Below are positions 53,898-62,885 of a stretch of 64,000 nucleotides of DNA, piece after piece (positions within the stretch are counted from its first letter, which is position 1; each line of letters opens with the position of its first letter). The stretch lies in contig JAABQK010000014.1 in NCBI GenBank assembly GCA_011391495.1, forward strand, positions 1 through 64,000. The letters run 5' to 3'. The notes below the pieces were generated by a model. It had not been told where the DNA came from, ran no database searches, and saw only the letters and a program-made list of their open reading frames with translations. The translations under genes and the position numbers were made by a program. The stretch comes from Hydrogenophaga sp. (GTDB lineage Bacteria; Pseudomonadota; Gammaproteobacteria; Burkholderiales; Burkholderiaceae_C).

Positions 53898-53933
53898 ACG
53901 GCTTCGTACCGCCGCGGCCATTGTCCGGAACCG

Positions 53934-54003
53934 CTGTGGAGCCGGCCTTGCCAGGCCACAGCTGTTGTCCCCATTGGGAGCGAAGCCGCGGGGGGCGACC
54001 CGC
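53934..54003 (-). repeat. Boundary repeat copy 7 (after hprK)
   Basis: TGTGGAGCCGGCCTTGCCAG, then GTCCCCATTGGGAGC, then GAAGCCGCGGGGGGCGACC. It abuts the hprK stop codon. The central hairpin is weaker than in other copies. Confidence 0.6.
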
Positions 54004-54954
54004 TTATTCCCCGCGCGACATGGCGGCGCGGTGGCGGGACACGAACTCCTGGTAGGTGTCGATGCCGCGCAACTGCAGGATGGTGTTGCGCACCGCGGCC
54101 TCCACCAATACCGCGATGTTGCGACCGGCCACCACCTGGATCACCGCCTTGCGCACCGGAACGCCCAGGACATCCTGGTAGAGCGGTTCGTGCGGCATGC
54201 GGTCGTAGTCCCGCTCCATCGTTTCCTTGCGCACCAGGTGCACGATCAGCGTGAGCCGCATCTTGCGGCGCACCGCCGTTTCGCCAAAGATGGCCTTGAT
54301 GTCGAGCAGACCGATCCCGCGCACCTCCAGCAGGTTCTGCAGCAGCTCGGGACAGCGACCCTCAATGCTGGTCTGGTTGATGCGATACAGGTCCACCGCG
54401 TCGTCGGCGACCAGGCCATGGCCGCGCGAAATCAGTTCCAGACCCAACTCACTCTTGCCCAGACCCGACTCGCCGGTGATCAGCACGCCCATGCCAAGGA
54501 TGTCCATGAACACGCCGTGCATGGAGGCGCGATCGGCGAAGTGGCGGGACAGGTAGGCGCGCAACACGTCAACGACAAACGCCGCTGGCTCGGGCGTCGC
54601 GAACATGGGGATCTGCGCCCGCTCGCACATTGCCATGAGCGCATCGGGCGCTGTCTGGCCATCGGCCACCACCAGCACGGGAGGTTCCAGCGTCACGATG
54701 CGCGCCACGCGGCGGCGGTTGTCGTCGGGGCTGGGGCCCGTCAGGTAGGCGACCTCGCGTTCACCAAAGACCTGCACACGGTAGGGATGGATGTAGTTGA
54801 GGTAACCGACCAGATCGGCGCCGGAACGGGCCTCCCGGATGGCCACCTCGTCAAACCGCCGCTCCGAAGCGCCCAGGCCCGCAATCCACTGCCACTTCAG
54901 GGCCTCGCGGTGGTCCTCGAACAGGACATCGGCGCTGACGACGGTGGGCTTCAT
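54004..54954 (-). CDS. hprK: HPr kinase/phosphorylase
   Basis: A 316-residue bifunctional enzyme that phosphorylates or dephosphorylates a Ser on HPr-type proteins. The P-loop is GESGLGKSE (161-169), followed by [11 protein letters not shown], and the signature [15 protein letters not shown] is present. In proteobacteria it works with the nitrogen-PTS and often lies near ptsN, as here (120 bases). No ptsH is in the window. Confidence 0.96.
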   Translation of the reverse strand: MKPTVVSADVLFEDHREALKWQWIAGLGASERRFDEVAIREARSGADLVGYLNYIHPYRVQVFGEREVAYLTGPSPDDNRRRVARIVTLEPPVLVVADGQTAPDALMAMCERAQIPMFATPEPAAFVVDVLRAYLSRHFADRASMHGVFMDILGMGVLITGESGLGKSELGLELISRGHGLVADDAVDLYRINQTSIEGRCPELLQNLLEVRGIGLLDIKAIFGETAVRRKMRLTLIVHLVRKETMERDYDRMPHEPLYQDVLGVPVRKAVIQVVAGRNIAVLVEAAVRNTILQLRGIDTYQEFVSRHRAAMSRGE

Positions 54955-55074
54955 GTCAGGTCACCAGGATGCCGTGCGAAGCGCCCACTGGCGATTCCAT
55001 GGGCTGCTGCCCAAGGAACACCCCGGCACTGCAAGAGCCGTGCAATCCGCGCATCGGCGGCGTGTGCTGAACAT

Positions 55075-55545
55075 TCAAGCAGCTGCGTGGGCAGACTGCC
55101 AGCTGGTGATCAGCCCGTGCAGGGCCGACGACTCACCGGAGGTCTTCATTTGCTCGCGCAGTGCACTGTCGCTCAGCAGTTCGGCGATCTCGGAGAGGAT
55201 TTCCAGGTGCTTTTGCGTGGCCGCCTCGGGCACCAGCAGGAAGATCATGAGCTGCACGGGCTGCTCGTCCGGCGCGTCAAAGCCGATCGGACTCGCCAGC
55301 TGGAACACGGCGGCGAGCGGCTGTTTCAAGCCCTTGATGCGACCGTGGGGGATGGCCACGCCATGCCCCAGACCGGTGGAACCGAGGCGCTCACGCGCGA
55401 ACAGGCTGTCGGTGATCAGTGCACGGTTGAGTCCGTGCAAGGTTTCAAACAGCAAGCCCGCTTCTTCAAACGCGCGTTTCTTGCTGGTCGCGTCCACGCT
55501 GACGAGCACTTGCGTTGCGGGCAATATGGCAGATAGTCGGTTCAT
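55075..55545 (-). CDS. ptsN: Nitrogen-PTS EIIA component PtsN
   Basis: A 156-residue EIIA-Ntr. The phosphorylated His is H67 in GVAIPHGRI. The family start (ILPATQVLVSVDATSKKRAFEEAG) and FLLVPEAATQKHLEILSEIAELL are typical. It regulates K+ transport, nitrogen and envelope stress rather than sugar uptake. It lies between hpf and hprK. Confidence 0.95.
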   Translation of the reverse strand: MNRLSAILPATQVLVSVDATSKKRAFEEAGLLFETLHGLNRALITDSLFARERLGSTGLGHGVAIPHGRIKGLKQPLAAVFQLASPIGFDAPDEQPVQLMIFLLVPEAATQKHLEILSEIAELLSDSALREQMKTSGESSALHGLITSWQSAHAAA

Positions 55546-55604
55546 GTGGGCCTCTTGGACCGCAAATTATGCCGAGTTGGGCCGCCTTGGCTAGACTGCG
55601 GGCA

Positions 55605-55635
55605 CAAAAAAGCCGCTTGACTTTCCAAGCGGCTT
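55605..55635 (-). terminator. Rho-independent terminator of hpf
   Basis: A 10-bp perfect stem AAGCCGCTTG / CAAGCGGCTT with a 6-base loop is followed on the minus strand by TTTTTTGTGCC. It sits about 50 bases after the hpf stop and before ptsN, so ptsN probably has its own promoter or needs read-through. Confidence 0.88.
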
Positions 55636-55687
55636 GCTGCATCGCAGCATTTTTGCAGAGCTGGATCGGAGCAGCCCAGGACTGCCG

Positions 55688-56017
55688 TCACATCAGGCGT
55701 TTTGCCGGATCGTGGTGGTGATCCTGGCTCTTGTCCTTGTATCGCAACACCTGACGGTCCAGCTTGTCGGCAAGCTCGTCCACCGCCGCGTACAGATCGG
55801 CATGGGCGCTTTCAGCAAACAGATCCTTGCCTTTGACATGGATGTTGCATTCCGCGCGCTGTCGCATGTCTTTCTCTTTCAAATTGTCCACTGTCAGCAG
55901 CACCTTGATATCGACCACCTGGTCGAAGTGTCGGGATATGCGTTCGAGCTTGCTGGTTACATAGCCACGCAGAGCGGGCGTGACTTCGAGGTGGTGACCG
56001 CTGATCGTCAGGTTCAT
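55688..56017 (-). CDS. hpf: Ribosome hibernation promoting factor (short HPF)
   Basis: A 109-residue short HPF/YhbH-type protein, also known as sigma-54 modulation protein. The fold start [20 protein letters not shown] and [29 protein letters not shown] are typical. It binds 30S/70S ribosomes to form inactive dimers in stationary phase. The ATG has GGAGGC eight bases upstream. Normally it follows rpoN; here rpoN is 50 kb away. Confidence 0.95.
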   Translation of the reverse strand: MNLTISGHHLEVTPALRGYVTSKLERISRHFDQVVDIKVLLTVDNLKEKDMRQRAECNIHVKGKDLFAESAHADLYAAVDELADKLDRQVLRYKDKSQDHHHDPAKRLM

Positions 56018-56190
56018 ACAAGAGCCTCCTAATGCTCCGGGTTGACACAAGCCGCCTGGGGCCAGAGCCCCCGACGGCCACGGGGATGTCTTGAACCCAC
56101 TATGCCCATGAACGCCCACCGGCGCAAGCCTGCACTGCAACAAAGCATGAAAAAGCGGCCCGCGGCGGCAGATGACGAAAGGCAGCCCGC

Positions 56191-57423
56191 TCACGCCGCC
56201 GGCAGATGCACCGTGACGGCACTGTGTACACGCAAGCGGCGCGCCATCCAGATCGCAGCCAGGCTGGCGCAAGCGCCCAGCAGCCCGGATATCCAGTAAT
56301 GCTGAACCAGGCCAGCCGCATCGCGGCTGATGATGAGACCGCCCACGAATGAGGCCAGCCCCATGGCCGCCGACTGGACCGAGGCATTGAGGGCCATGAA
56401 GGTACCGCGCAGCGCAGGGTTGGCGGCGCCAGTGACCAGGGCCATGCCCGGAATCATGCGTCCGCTCATGAAGATGAACAGGCCGGTGGACACAACCAGC
56501 ACCGCCCACAGTGGCCATTGGGGCATGAGGGTGGTGGCCAGCATGGGCACGATCACGGCCAGCGCGAGCACGGTAAAGGTGCGCACCTTGCCCAGGCGGT
56601 CGGCCAGCCGGCCAAACAGCCGGGCAGTGAACAACGTGGCCAGGCCCCCGCACAAGTAAAGATACGGTATCTGGGCCGGCAGCAGACCCACGTTGGCCTG
56701 CATGTAAATGGTGATGTAGGGCAGGACGGTGAAACCGGTGAACATCAGCAGGGCGGAAAAGACAAAGGCGCGCTGGTGGTTGGGCTCGGCCAGCACCATG
56801 CCGATACCGCGCCAGATGGATGGCCGGTCTTTGACGAACAGGTGGTGGTTGAGGGCGGGCATCGTCAAAGCCGCCCCCAGCGCGAGCAGCGCGCTGAGCC
56901 CGGCGATGCCGATGAAGGGCGCCTGCCAGCCCAGATGGCTGGCCAGAAACAGGCCCAACGGCACGCCGGCGACGGTGGACACCGAAAACGACGACATCAC
57001 GATGCCCATGGCTCGGCCACGTCGTTCAAAGGGCACCACGTCGGCCACGATGGTCTGCGACAGCGCCGAAAGCACGCCGCCGAACATGCCGGCAGCCACC
57101 CGCGCGAGCATGAGGAAGCCGTAGCCAGGCGCCAGCCCGCAAGCCAGCGTGGCCAGCGCAAACAGGACGTAGAGCGTGAGCAGCAGGCGCTTGCGGTCGA
57201 AACGGTCCACATAGGTGGCGGCGGCCAGACCCGACACGCCAGCCGACAGTGTGTAGGCCGAGACCAGCAGGCCGAACTGTGCGTCACTGATGCCAAACAG
57301 CCGCGTGAACTGCGGACCGAGCGGCATCATGATCATGAAATCCAGGATGTGGGTGAACTGGATGCCCGCGATGGTCAGCAACAGCCAGAGCTCGCGCCGG
57401 GGTGTGAGGTGGGGATGTGTCAT
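56191..57423 (-). CDS. MFS transporter (AraJ/YdhP-like DHA1)
   Basis: A 410-residue transporter with twelve membrane helices. Typical features are [41 protein letters not shown] (motif A) and [19 protein letters not shown] (motif C-like). It resembles sugar or drug efflux MFS proteins; substrate is unknown. The ATG at 57423 is 69 bases from the divergent patatin GTG. The 170 bases after the stop hold nothing I recognise. Confidence 0.9.
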   Translation of the reverse strand: MTHPHLTPRRELWLLLTIAGIQFTHILDFMIMMPLGPQFTRLFGISDAQFGLLVSAYTLSAGVSGLAAATYVDRFDRKRLLLTLYVLFALATLACGLAPGYGFLMLARVAAGMFGGVLSALSQTIVADVVPFERRGRAMGIVMSSFSVSTVAGVPLGLFLASHLGWQAPFIGIAGLSALLALGAALTMPALNHHLFVKDRPSIWRGIGMVLAEPNHQRAFVFSALLMFTGFTVLPYITIYMQANVGLLPAQIPYLYLCGGLATLFTARLFGRLADRLGKVRTFTVLALAVIVPMLATTLMPQWPLWAVLVVSTGLFIFMSGRMIPGMALVTGAANPALRGTFMALNASVQSAAMGLASFVGGLIISRDAAGLVQHYWISGLLGACASLAAIWMARRLRVHSAVTVHLPAA

Positions 57424-57492
57424 GATTTTGGTCAACAGCAGACTGTATCCCCCCGAACAACCAGCGCCCGCTCCCAGGTCATTCCACCCACC

Positions 57493-58749
57493 GTGTCCCT
57501 CGATACGCTGATCACACGCAACCTGCTGGACATCGGTACGCCCGAAGCACCGGAAAGCGCCTGCGCCCTGGTGCTGATGGGTGGTGGCGCGCGCACGGCC
57601 TACCAGGCGGGTGTGCTCAAGACGGTGGCCGCGATGCTGGCGGCCAGCGGGCCCGACGTCCGGAGCTTTCCCTTCCGGTGGTTGTTCGGCACCTCGGCCG
57701 GCGCCCTCAACGCGAGCTACCTGGCGGGCCGCGCCGGGCAGGGGCTGGACGCCCTGCCGGAGCTGGCGGCCTTTTGGAGCGGCCTGCGTTCGGACCTGGT
57801 CTACCGGCTCGACGCGCCCGGCTGGGTGCGCGCGAACCGGGTGGTTGCGGGCCTGACCCTGGCGCGCCAGGTGAAACGGCACCGCGCCCTGCTGGACACG
57901 CTGCCACTGGTGGATACGCTGCACCAGGCCATCGACCTACCCGGCGTGGAGCGCGCACTCGAACAGGGCCACATCGACGTGCTGGGCATCTCGGCGTCGA
58001 GCTACACCACGGGAGAGCACTGGACGTTCTGCCAGACCCGGCCCGACCACCCGGTCCAGCCCTGGCACCGACCCGGGCGGCGCGCCACGTTCCAGCCTGT
58101 CACCATCGAGCATCTCATGGCCTCCAGCGCCATCCCCTTTCTCTTTCCCGCCGTGCCGCTCTGGGTCGAAGGACACAAGGAGCATTTCGGCGACGGCTCC
58201 ATGCGCCAGCTTTCGCCCTTGTCGCCAGCCATCCACTTCGGTGCGCGCCGGGTGCTGGTCCTCGGTGTGGGCCAGCCGCAGCGCTCGGGTCTGAGCGCAC
58301 GCATCAGCGACGAACCCACCGCCGGCACCATCGCTGGCCACGCCATGGCCAGCGTGTTTCATGACACGCTGCAATCCGACGTGGAGCAGGTCCAGCGCGT
58401 GAGCGAGACCCTGGCCCGGCTACCCCCCGAGCTCGCCGCTGCACTGCCGTACCGGCCGGTGAATGTGCTGGCGCTGCAACCCAGTTTTTCGCTCGACGAA
58501 CTCGCACGCAAGCACATTGGCGCCCTGCCCGCCTCCACGCGCAACACCCTCACCGGACTGGGCGCGCTCGACACCGGCCGCGGTGCTGCCGGCAGTGCCG
58601 CTGCGTTGGCCAGCTACCTGCTGTTCGAACCGGATTTCATCCATGCTCTGATGGAGCTGGGCGAGCACGACGCCTGGCGCCGCAAAGACGAACTGCTGGC
58701 CTTTTTCCGCGCACCGCAGCCGGTGGACAGCGCAGTGGCGGTGCCATAA
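57493..58749 (+). CDS. Patatin-like phospholipase
   Basis: A 418-residue patatin-fold lipid hydrolase. The oxyanion motif GGGART (30-35) is in LVLMGGGARTAYQAGVL, the nucleophile Ser68 is in GTSAG (66-70), and the dyad Asp234 is in GDGS. The family includes phospholipase A and acyl hydrolases. A C-terminal region of about 120 residues extends beyond the core, as in DUF3734-like patatins. No signal or membrane segment is seen. The GTG start at 57493 is chosen as the first start in the coding-like frame. Confidence 0.9.
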   Translation: MSLDTLITRNLLDIGTPEAPESACALVLMGGGARTAYQAGVLKTVAAMLAASGPDVRSFPFRWLFGTSAGALNASYLAGRAGQGLDALPELAAFWSGLRSDLVYRLDAPGWVRANRVVAGLTLARQVKRHRALLDTLPLVDTLHQAIDLPGVERALEQGHIDVLGISASSYTTGEHWTFCQTRPDHPVQPWHRPGRRATFQPVTIEHLMASSAIPFLFPAVPLWVEGHKEHFGDGSMRQLSPLSPAIHFGARRVLVLGVGQPQRSGLSARISDEPTAGTIAGHAMASVFHDTLQSDVEQVQRVSETLARLPPELAAALPYRPVNVLALQPSFSLDELARKHIGALPASTRNTLTGLGALDTGRGAAGSAAALASYLLFEPDFIHALMELGEHDAWRRKDELLAFFRAPQPVDSAVAVP

Positions 58750-58779
58750 TCGGCGCCACTGTTCCCGATGGAGTTCCGC

Positions 58780-58833
58780 ATGGAAAGCACCGCCCCCAGT
58801 TGTGTGCTTTCAGTCCTCCCCGCTCCCGTCTGA
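58780..58833 (+). CDS. Candidate 17-residue leader peptide upstream of corA
   Basis: A short frame (MESTAPSCVLSVLPAPV) with GGAG six bases before its ATG. It lies 128 bases before corA in a 211-base gap. The end is Pro-rich, as in leader peptides that regulate some Mg2+ transporters, but there is no proof of translation. The rest of the gap is GC-rich without a recognisable riboswitch. Confidence 0.3.
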   Translation: MESTAPSCVLSVLPAPV

Positions 58834-58960
58834 GCGTTGCGCCCGCCGCAGCGTCTGAGCCCCGGCAGCGGACCGGCTGAAAGCGCCTCCGATCCGCCCC
58901 GAGGCTGCACGCGCGTGCCTCGCCCGCCCCTCAGAACCCCTTGCCCCCGGGAGCGTCACC

Positions 58961-59947
58961 ATGCTCAACGTCTTCACCCTGGCCAACGGCCGCCTGTTCC
59001 AGGAAGAAATCGAGTCGCTCGAAGAGCTGACCCGGTTCAAGCCGATCTGGGTCGACCTCGAAGCCCCCACGCCCGAAGAGCGGCGCTGGGTCAAACAGCA
59101 CTTTGGCCTGTCCATCCCGGAAGACGCGATGGACGAAGACATCGAGGAGTCGGCCCGCTTCTTCGAGGAAGACAACGGCGAGCTGCACGTGCGCAGCGAC
59201 TTCCTGATCGATGACGAGGAGGACCCGCGTGCCATCCGCGTGGCCTTCATCCTCAACGAGCACAACGCCGAATTGAAGAGCCAGGGGATCCTGTTCTCGA
59301 TTCACGACGAAGACGTGCCGGTGTTCCGTCTGCTGCGCATGCGCGCGCGCCGCATGCCGGGCCTGATCGAAAACGCCAAAGACGTGCTGCTGATGCTGTT
59401 CGATGCCGACGCCGAATACTGCGCCGACACGCTGGAAGACATTTACGACGACCTGGAGGAAGTCAGCCGCCAGGTGCTGGCTGGCAACGTGACCGACAAC
59501 AAGGCCGGCGAAGTGCTGTCGGCGATAGCGCGCCACGAGGACATGTCCGGCCGGATCCGCCGCAACGTGATGGACACCCGGCGCGCCGTCAGCTTCATGA
59601 TGCGCAGCCGCATGCTGAGTGCCGAGCAGTTCGAAGACGCGCGCCAGATCCTGCGCGACCTGGATTCACTCGACAGCCACACCGCCTTCCTGTTCGACAA
59701 GATCAACTTCCTGATGGACGCGACGGTCGGTTTCATCAACATCAACCAGAACAAGATCATCAAGATCTTCTCGGTGGCCAGCGTTGCCTTGCTCCCGCCC
59801 ACGCTGATCGCCAGCGTCTACGGCATGAACTTCAAGTTCATGCCCGAACTGGACTGGCAGGCGGGCTACCCCTTTGCGCTCGGGCTGATGGTGCTCTCGG
59901 CCGTGGGACCCATGCTGTATTTCCGCAAGCGCGGCTGGTTGAGATAG
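58961..59947 (+). CDS. corA: Magnesium/cobalt transporter CorA
   Basis: A 328-residue CorA. A large acidic cytoplasmic domain precedes two C-terminal helices, with the selectivity motif GMN (about 288-290) in YGMNFKFMPEL. The first helix segment KIFSVASVALLPPTLIASV and the basic C-terminus RKRGWLR are typical. CorA pentamers import Mg2+ and Co2+/Ni2+. A repeat copy follows the stop. Confidence 0.96.
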   Translation: MLNVFTLANGRLFQEEIESLEELTRFKPIWVDLEAPTPEERRWVKQHFGLSIPEDAMDEDIEESARFFEEDNGELHVRSDFLIDDEEDPRAIRVAFILNEHNAELKSQGILFSIHDEDVPVFRLLRMRARRMPGLIENAKDVLLMLFDADAEYCADTLEDIYDDLEEVSRQVLAGNVTDNKAGEVLSAIARHEDMSGRIRRNVMDTRRAVSFMMRSRMLSAEQFEDARQILRDLDSLDSHTAFLFDKINFLMDATVGFININQNKIIKIFSVASVALLPPTLIASVYGMNFKFMPELDWQAGYPFALGLMVLSAVGPMLYFRKRGWLR

Positions 59948-59949
59948 AA

Positions 59950-60022
59950 GCACCCCCGCGCCGCCTCCGGCGTCACCCCCTCAAGGGGGCGATGTGAGTG
60001 GCCCGGCAAAGCCGGTTCCACC
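59950..60022 (+). repeat. Boundary repeat copy 8 (after corA)
   Basis: GCACCCCCGCGCCGCCTCCG, then ACCCCCTCAAGGGGGC, then GGCCCGGCAAAGCCGGTTCC. It begins three bases after the corA stop. The central hairpin is identical to that after glcB. It fills most of the gap between convergent corA and mtnN. Confidence 0.75.
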
Positions 60023-60057
60023 GCATCCTCGACAGAAGGCACTTCGCGCCGGTCAGC

Positions 60058-60816
60058 TCAGTGGTTGAACAAGGCTTCGATCACTGCGCCGCTGTAACGC
60101 GACGCGACGTCCCTCAGGAAGCGCGGAAAGTCCACGTGCGCGGCATCGTCGGCACGGTCGGAAATGGTGCGTACCACGGCCAGTGGCACGCCGAAGTCGT
60201 CACACACCTGAGCGAAGGCCGCGCCTTCCATTTCCACCGCCAGGGCGTCGGGCAGCTCGCACTGCAGTGCCTGACTTTCGGCGCTGCTGGCAACGAAGCG
60301 GTCACCGCTGACGAGCAGACCCCGGTGCAGGCGGGGCTGGTGCAGGTCGAAGGCGGCCACGGTTCCGGCGCCCAGCCGCTGCGGCAGGCTGTGCAGCATG
60401 CGGACACAGGCCAGCTCGAGGGCATCGGTCAGGGCCCCGTCCGCGTCGAAACGGGAGCGCCCGTAACCCGGCACCTCGTGGCGAGGAAACAGCGGCGAGG
60501 CGTCCATGTCGTGCTGCAGGAAGCTGCTCGCGAGCACCACGTCGCCCACGTTCACACCAGCGCCCAACCCGCCGGCCACACCCGTGAAGACGATACGTTG
60601 CACCCCGAAGCGCTGGATCAGCAGCGTGGCCGTGGTGGCTGCCGCCACCTTGCCAATGCCGCTGAGCACCGCCACCACGTCCTGCCCGTGCAGGTGGCCG
60701 ACCCAGAATTCGCGCCCGCCAATCTCCTGCCGGTGTTCGTCGGGCATCAGCGCCAGCACGCTGGCGAGCTCGTCGTGCAGGGCGGCGACGATAGCGGTGC
60801 GCGGTGAATTGTTCAT
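60058..60816 (-). CDS. mtnN: 5'-methylthioadenosine/S-adenosylhomocysteine nucleosidase
   Basis: A 252-residue nucleosidase of the PNP superfamily, which removes adenine from MTA and SAH. Typical segments are AIVAALHDELASVLALM, VLSGIGKVAAATTATLL, FTGVAGGLGAGVNVGDVVLA, AVEMEGAAFAQVC and RTISDRADDAAHVDF, with the catalytic-region Asp in SDR/D. A TTCAAT hexamer lies six bases before the ATG with no ribosome binding site. Confidence 0.9.
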   Translation of the reverse strand: MNNSPRTAIVAALHDELASVLALMPDEHRQEIGGREFWVGHLHGQDVVAVLSGIGKVAAATTATLLIQRFGVQRIVFTGVAGGLGAGVNVGDVVLASSFLQHDMDASPLFPRHEVPGYGRSRFDADGALTDALELACVRMLHSLPQRLGAGTVAAFDLHQPRLHRGLLVSGDRFVASSAESQALQCELPDALAVEMEGAAFAQVCDDFGVPLAVVRTISDRADDAAHVDFPRFLRDVASRYSGAVIEALFNH

Positions 60817-60873
60817 GCCGACATTGAACCAGAAGCCAGCACTTTCATCGGAGGGCGTGTCTGATTCGAGAAC

Positions 60874-60945
60874 GCGGCGGAACCGGCTTCGCCGGGCCGC
60901 ATCGCGTTGCCCCCTGGGGGTGACGCCGCAGGCGGCGCGGGGGGG
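60874..60945 (-). repeat. Boundary repeat copy 9 (after fadD)
   Basis: GGAACCGGCTTCGCCGGGCC, then TTGCCCCCTGGGGGTGAC, then GCCGCAGGCGGCGC and GGGGGGG. It abuts the fadD stop codon. It is the best-formed copy in this orientation. Confidence 0.75.
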
Positions 60946-62643
60946 TTACTTTTTGTCCCGGAGTTCGCGCCGCAGGATCTTGCCCACCGGCGTCTTGGGC
61001 AGCTCGGTGCGGAACTCGACCACCTTGGGCTGCTTGTAGCCGGTGAGCCTGGTCTTGCAGAACTCGCGCACCTGGGCTTCGGTCAGTGCCGGGTCTTTTC
61101 TGACGATCACCAGCTTGACGGCCTCGCCCGACTTGTCGTCGGGTACACCGACCACGGCGCACTCGAGCACGCCAGGCAACTGCGCCACCACGTCCTCGAC
61201 CTCGTTCGGATACACGTTGAAGCCGCTGACCAGCACCATGTCCTTCTTGCGGTCGACGATCCTGAAGTAGCCACGCTCGTCCATGATGCCCACATCGCCG
61301 GTCTTGAAGAAGCCGTCGGAGGTCATGACCTTGGCGGTCTCGTCGGGACGCTGCCAGTAGCCGGCCATGACCTGAGGCCCCTTGATGGCGATCTCGCCCG
61401 GCTGCCCCTGGGGCACCTCGTTGCCATCGTCATCCAGGCACTTCATCCAGGTATTGGGCAGAGGCACACCGATGGTGGCGGTGAATTCGGTATTGGTCAC
61501 CGGGTTGCAGCTGGCCGAAGGGCTGGTCTCGGACAGGCCATAGCCCTCGCAGATCGGGCAGCCGGTCTTGTCCAGCCAGAGCCTGGCCACCGCACCTTGC
61601 ACCGCCATGCCACCGCCCACCGAGACTTTCAGCTTGCTCCAGTTGACGGTGTTGAAGTCGGGATGGTTCGCCAGCCCGTTGAACAGCGTGTTGACGGCGG
61701 GAAAGCTGTGGAAGCTGTGCTTGCTCAGTTCCTTGAGCACCGCGGGCAGGTCGCGCGGATTGGGGATCAGGATGGTCTTGCCGCCGGTGCGCATGGACAG
61801 CATCATGTTCACCGTGAAGGCGAAGATGTGGTACAGCGGCAGGGCGCACACGCTGGTGGGTTGCTCTTCGGGCGCCAGCTGTTTCATGACCGGCTCGTTC
61901 CAGGTTTCGGACTGCAGCACGTTGGCGATCACGTTGCTGTGCAGCAGCACCGCCCCCTTGCTGACGCCGGTGGTGCCACCGGTGTACTGCAGCACGGCCA
62001 CATCGTCGGGACGGATCTCGGGACGCTTGAGGGTGCCGCGTGTGCCACGGGCGATGGCGTCGTTGAAGCGCACGGCCTGCGGCAGGTTGAAGGTGGGCAC
62101 CATCTTCTTGACGTTGCGCACCACGTAGTTGACGACCGCGCCCTTGACCAGGCCCAGCTGGTCGCCCATGGCCGCGAGCACCACGTGCTTCACCGGGGTC
62201 TGCGCGATGCACTGCTCCAGCGTGGATGCAAAGTTCTCGATGATGACGATGGCCTTGGCGCCGGAGTCCTTGAGCTGGTGTTCCAGTTCACGCGGTGTGT
62301 AGAGCGGATTCACGTTGACCACCACAAGGCCGGCACGCAGGATGCCAGCCACCGCCACCGGGTACTGCGGCACGTTGGGCATCATGATGGCCACGCGGTC
62401 GCCCTTCACCAGGCCCAGACCCTGCAGGTAGGCAGCAAACGCCTGTGACAGGCTGTCGGTCTGGGCAAAGCTGATGTCCTTGCCCATGAAGCTGTAGGCA
62501 GCACGGGCAGCGTGCTTCTGGAAGCTCTCCTCCAGCAGGTGCACCAGCGACGGGTACTGCGCCACGTCGATATCGGCCGGGACGCCGCTCGGGTAGGCGC
62601 TCAGCCAGGGACGGTCAGCGACGGCTTGCGTCGGTTCGCTCAT
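60946..62643 (-). CDS. fadD: Long-chain fatty-acid CoA ligase
   Basis: A 565-residue AMP-forming acyl-CoA synthetase. The AMP-binding motif is LQYTGGTTGVSKGA, the adenylate segment is GYGLSETSP, and the C-terminal hinge and Lys motif are DRKKDMVLVSGFNVYPNEVED and GKILRRELRDKK. It activates fatty acids at the inner membrane for beta-oxidation or lipid synthesis. The ATG at 62643 starts MSEPTQAVADRPWL. Confidence 0.96.
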   Translation of the reverse strand: MSEPTQAVADRPWLSAYPSGVPADIDVAQYPSLVHLLEESFQKHAARAAYSFMGKDISFAQTDSLSQAFAAYLQGLGLVKGDRVAIMMPNVPQYPVAVAGILRAGLVVVNVNPLYTPRELEHQLKDSGAKAIVIIENFASTLEQCIAQTPVKHVVLAAMGDQLGLVKGAVVNYVVRNVKKMVPTFNLPQAVRFNDAIARGTRGTLKRPEIRPDDVAVLQYTGGTTGVSKGAVLLHSNVIANVLQSETWNEPVMKQLAPEEQPTSVCALPLYHIFAFTVNMMLSMRTGGKTILIPNPRDLPAVLKELSKHSFHSFPAVNTLFNGLANHPDFNTVNWSKLKVSVGGGMAVQGAVARLWLDKTGCPICEGYGLSETSPSASCNPVTNTEFTATIGVPLPNTWMKCLDDDGNEVPQGQPGEIAIKGPQVMAGYWQRPDETAKVMTSDGFFKTGDVGIMDERGYFRIVDRKKDMVLVSGFNVYPNEVEDVVAQLPGVLECAVVGVPDDKSGEAVKLVIVRKDPALTEAQVREFCKTRLTGYKQPKVVEFRTELPKTPVGKILRRELRDKK

Positions 62644-62778
62644 GTGTGGTCTCCACGGGGTCCGTTACAAAAAAACACCCAACATTTTCGCGCACGCGGC
62701 TGGCGTTGGCTCGCGTGTTTTCCCTGACACCATTCTGACGCAGCTCCCTAAACGCCCGCAAATGAAGCCGCAAGTGCT

Positions 62779-62815
62779 ACAAAAAGAAGAAAGGCCGGTG
62801 TTACCACCGGCCTTT
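62779..62815 (-). terminator. Rho-independent terminator of pntB
   Basis: An 11-bp perfect stem AAAGGCCGGTG / CACCGGCCTTT with a 4-base loop is followed on the minus strand by CTTCTTTTTGT. It lies about 70 bases after the pntB stop. The symmetric flanks could also terminate in the other direction. Confidence 0.92.
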
Positions 62816-62885
62816 CCGACACCGAACACCCGAAGGCCGTTGCTCGATGGCTCTGGCGCTGTCCTCGACCAGCTTCTTCGCGCGG

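Noticed and set aside
58834-58960. Magnesium riboswitch (M-box or mgtA-type) before corA
   Set aside because: No conserved core motif or clear multi-stem fold was recognised; only a possible short leader frame remains.
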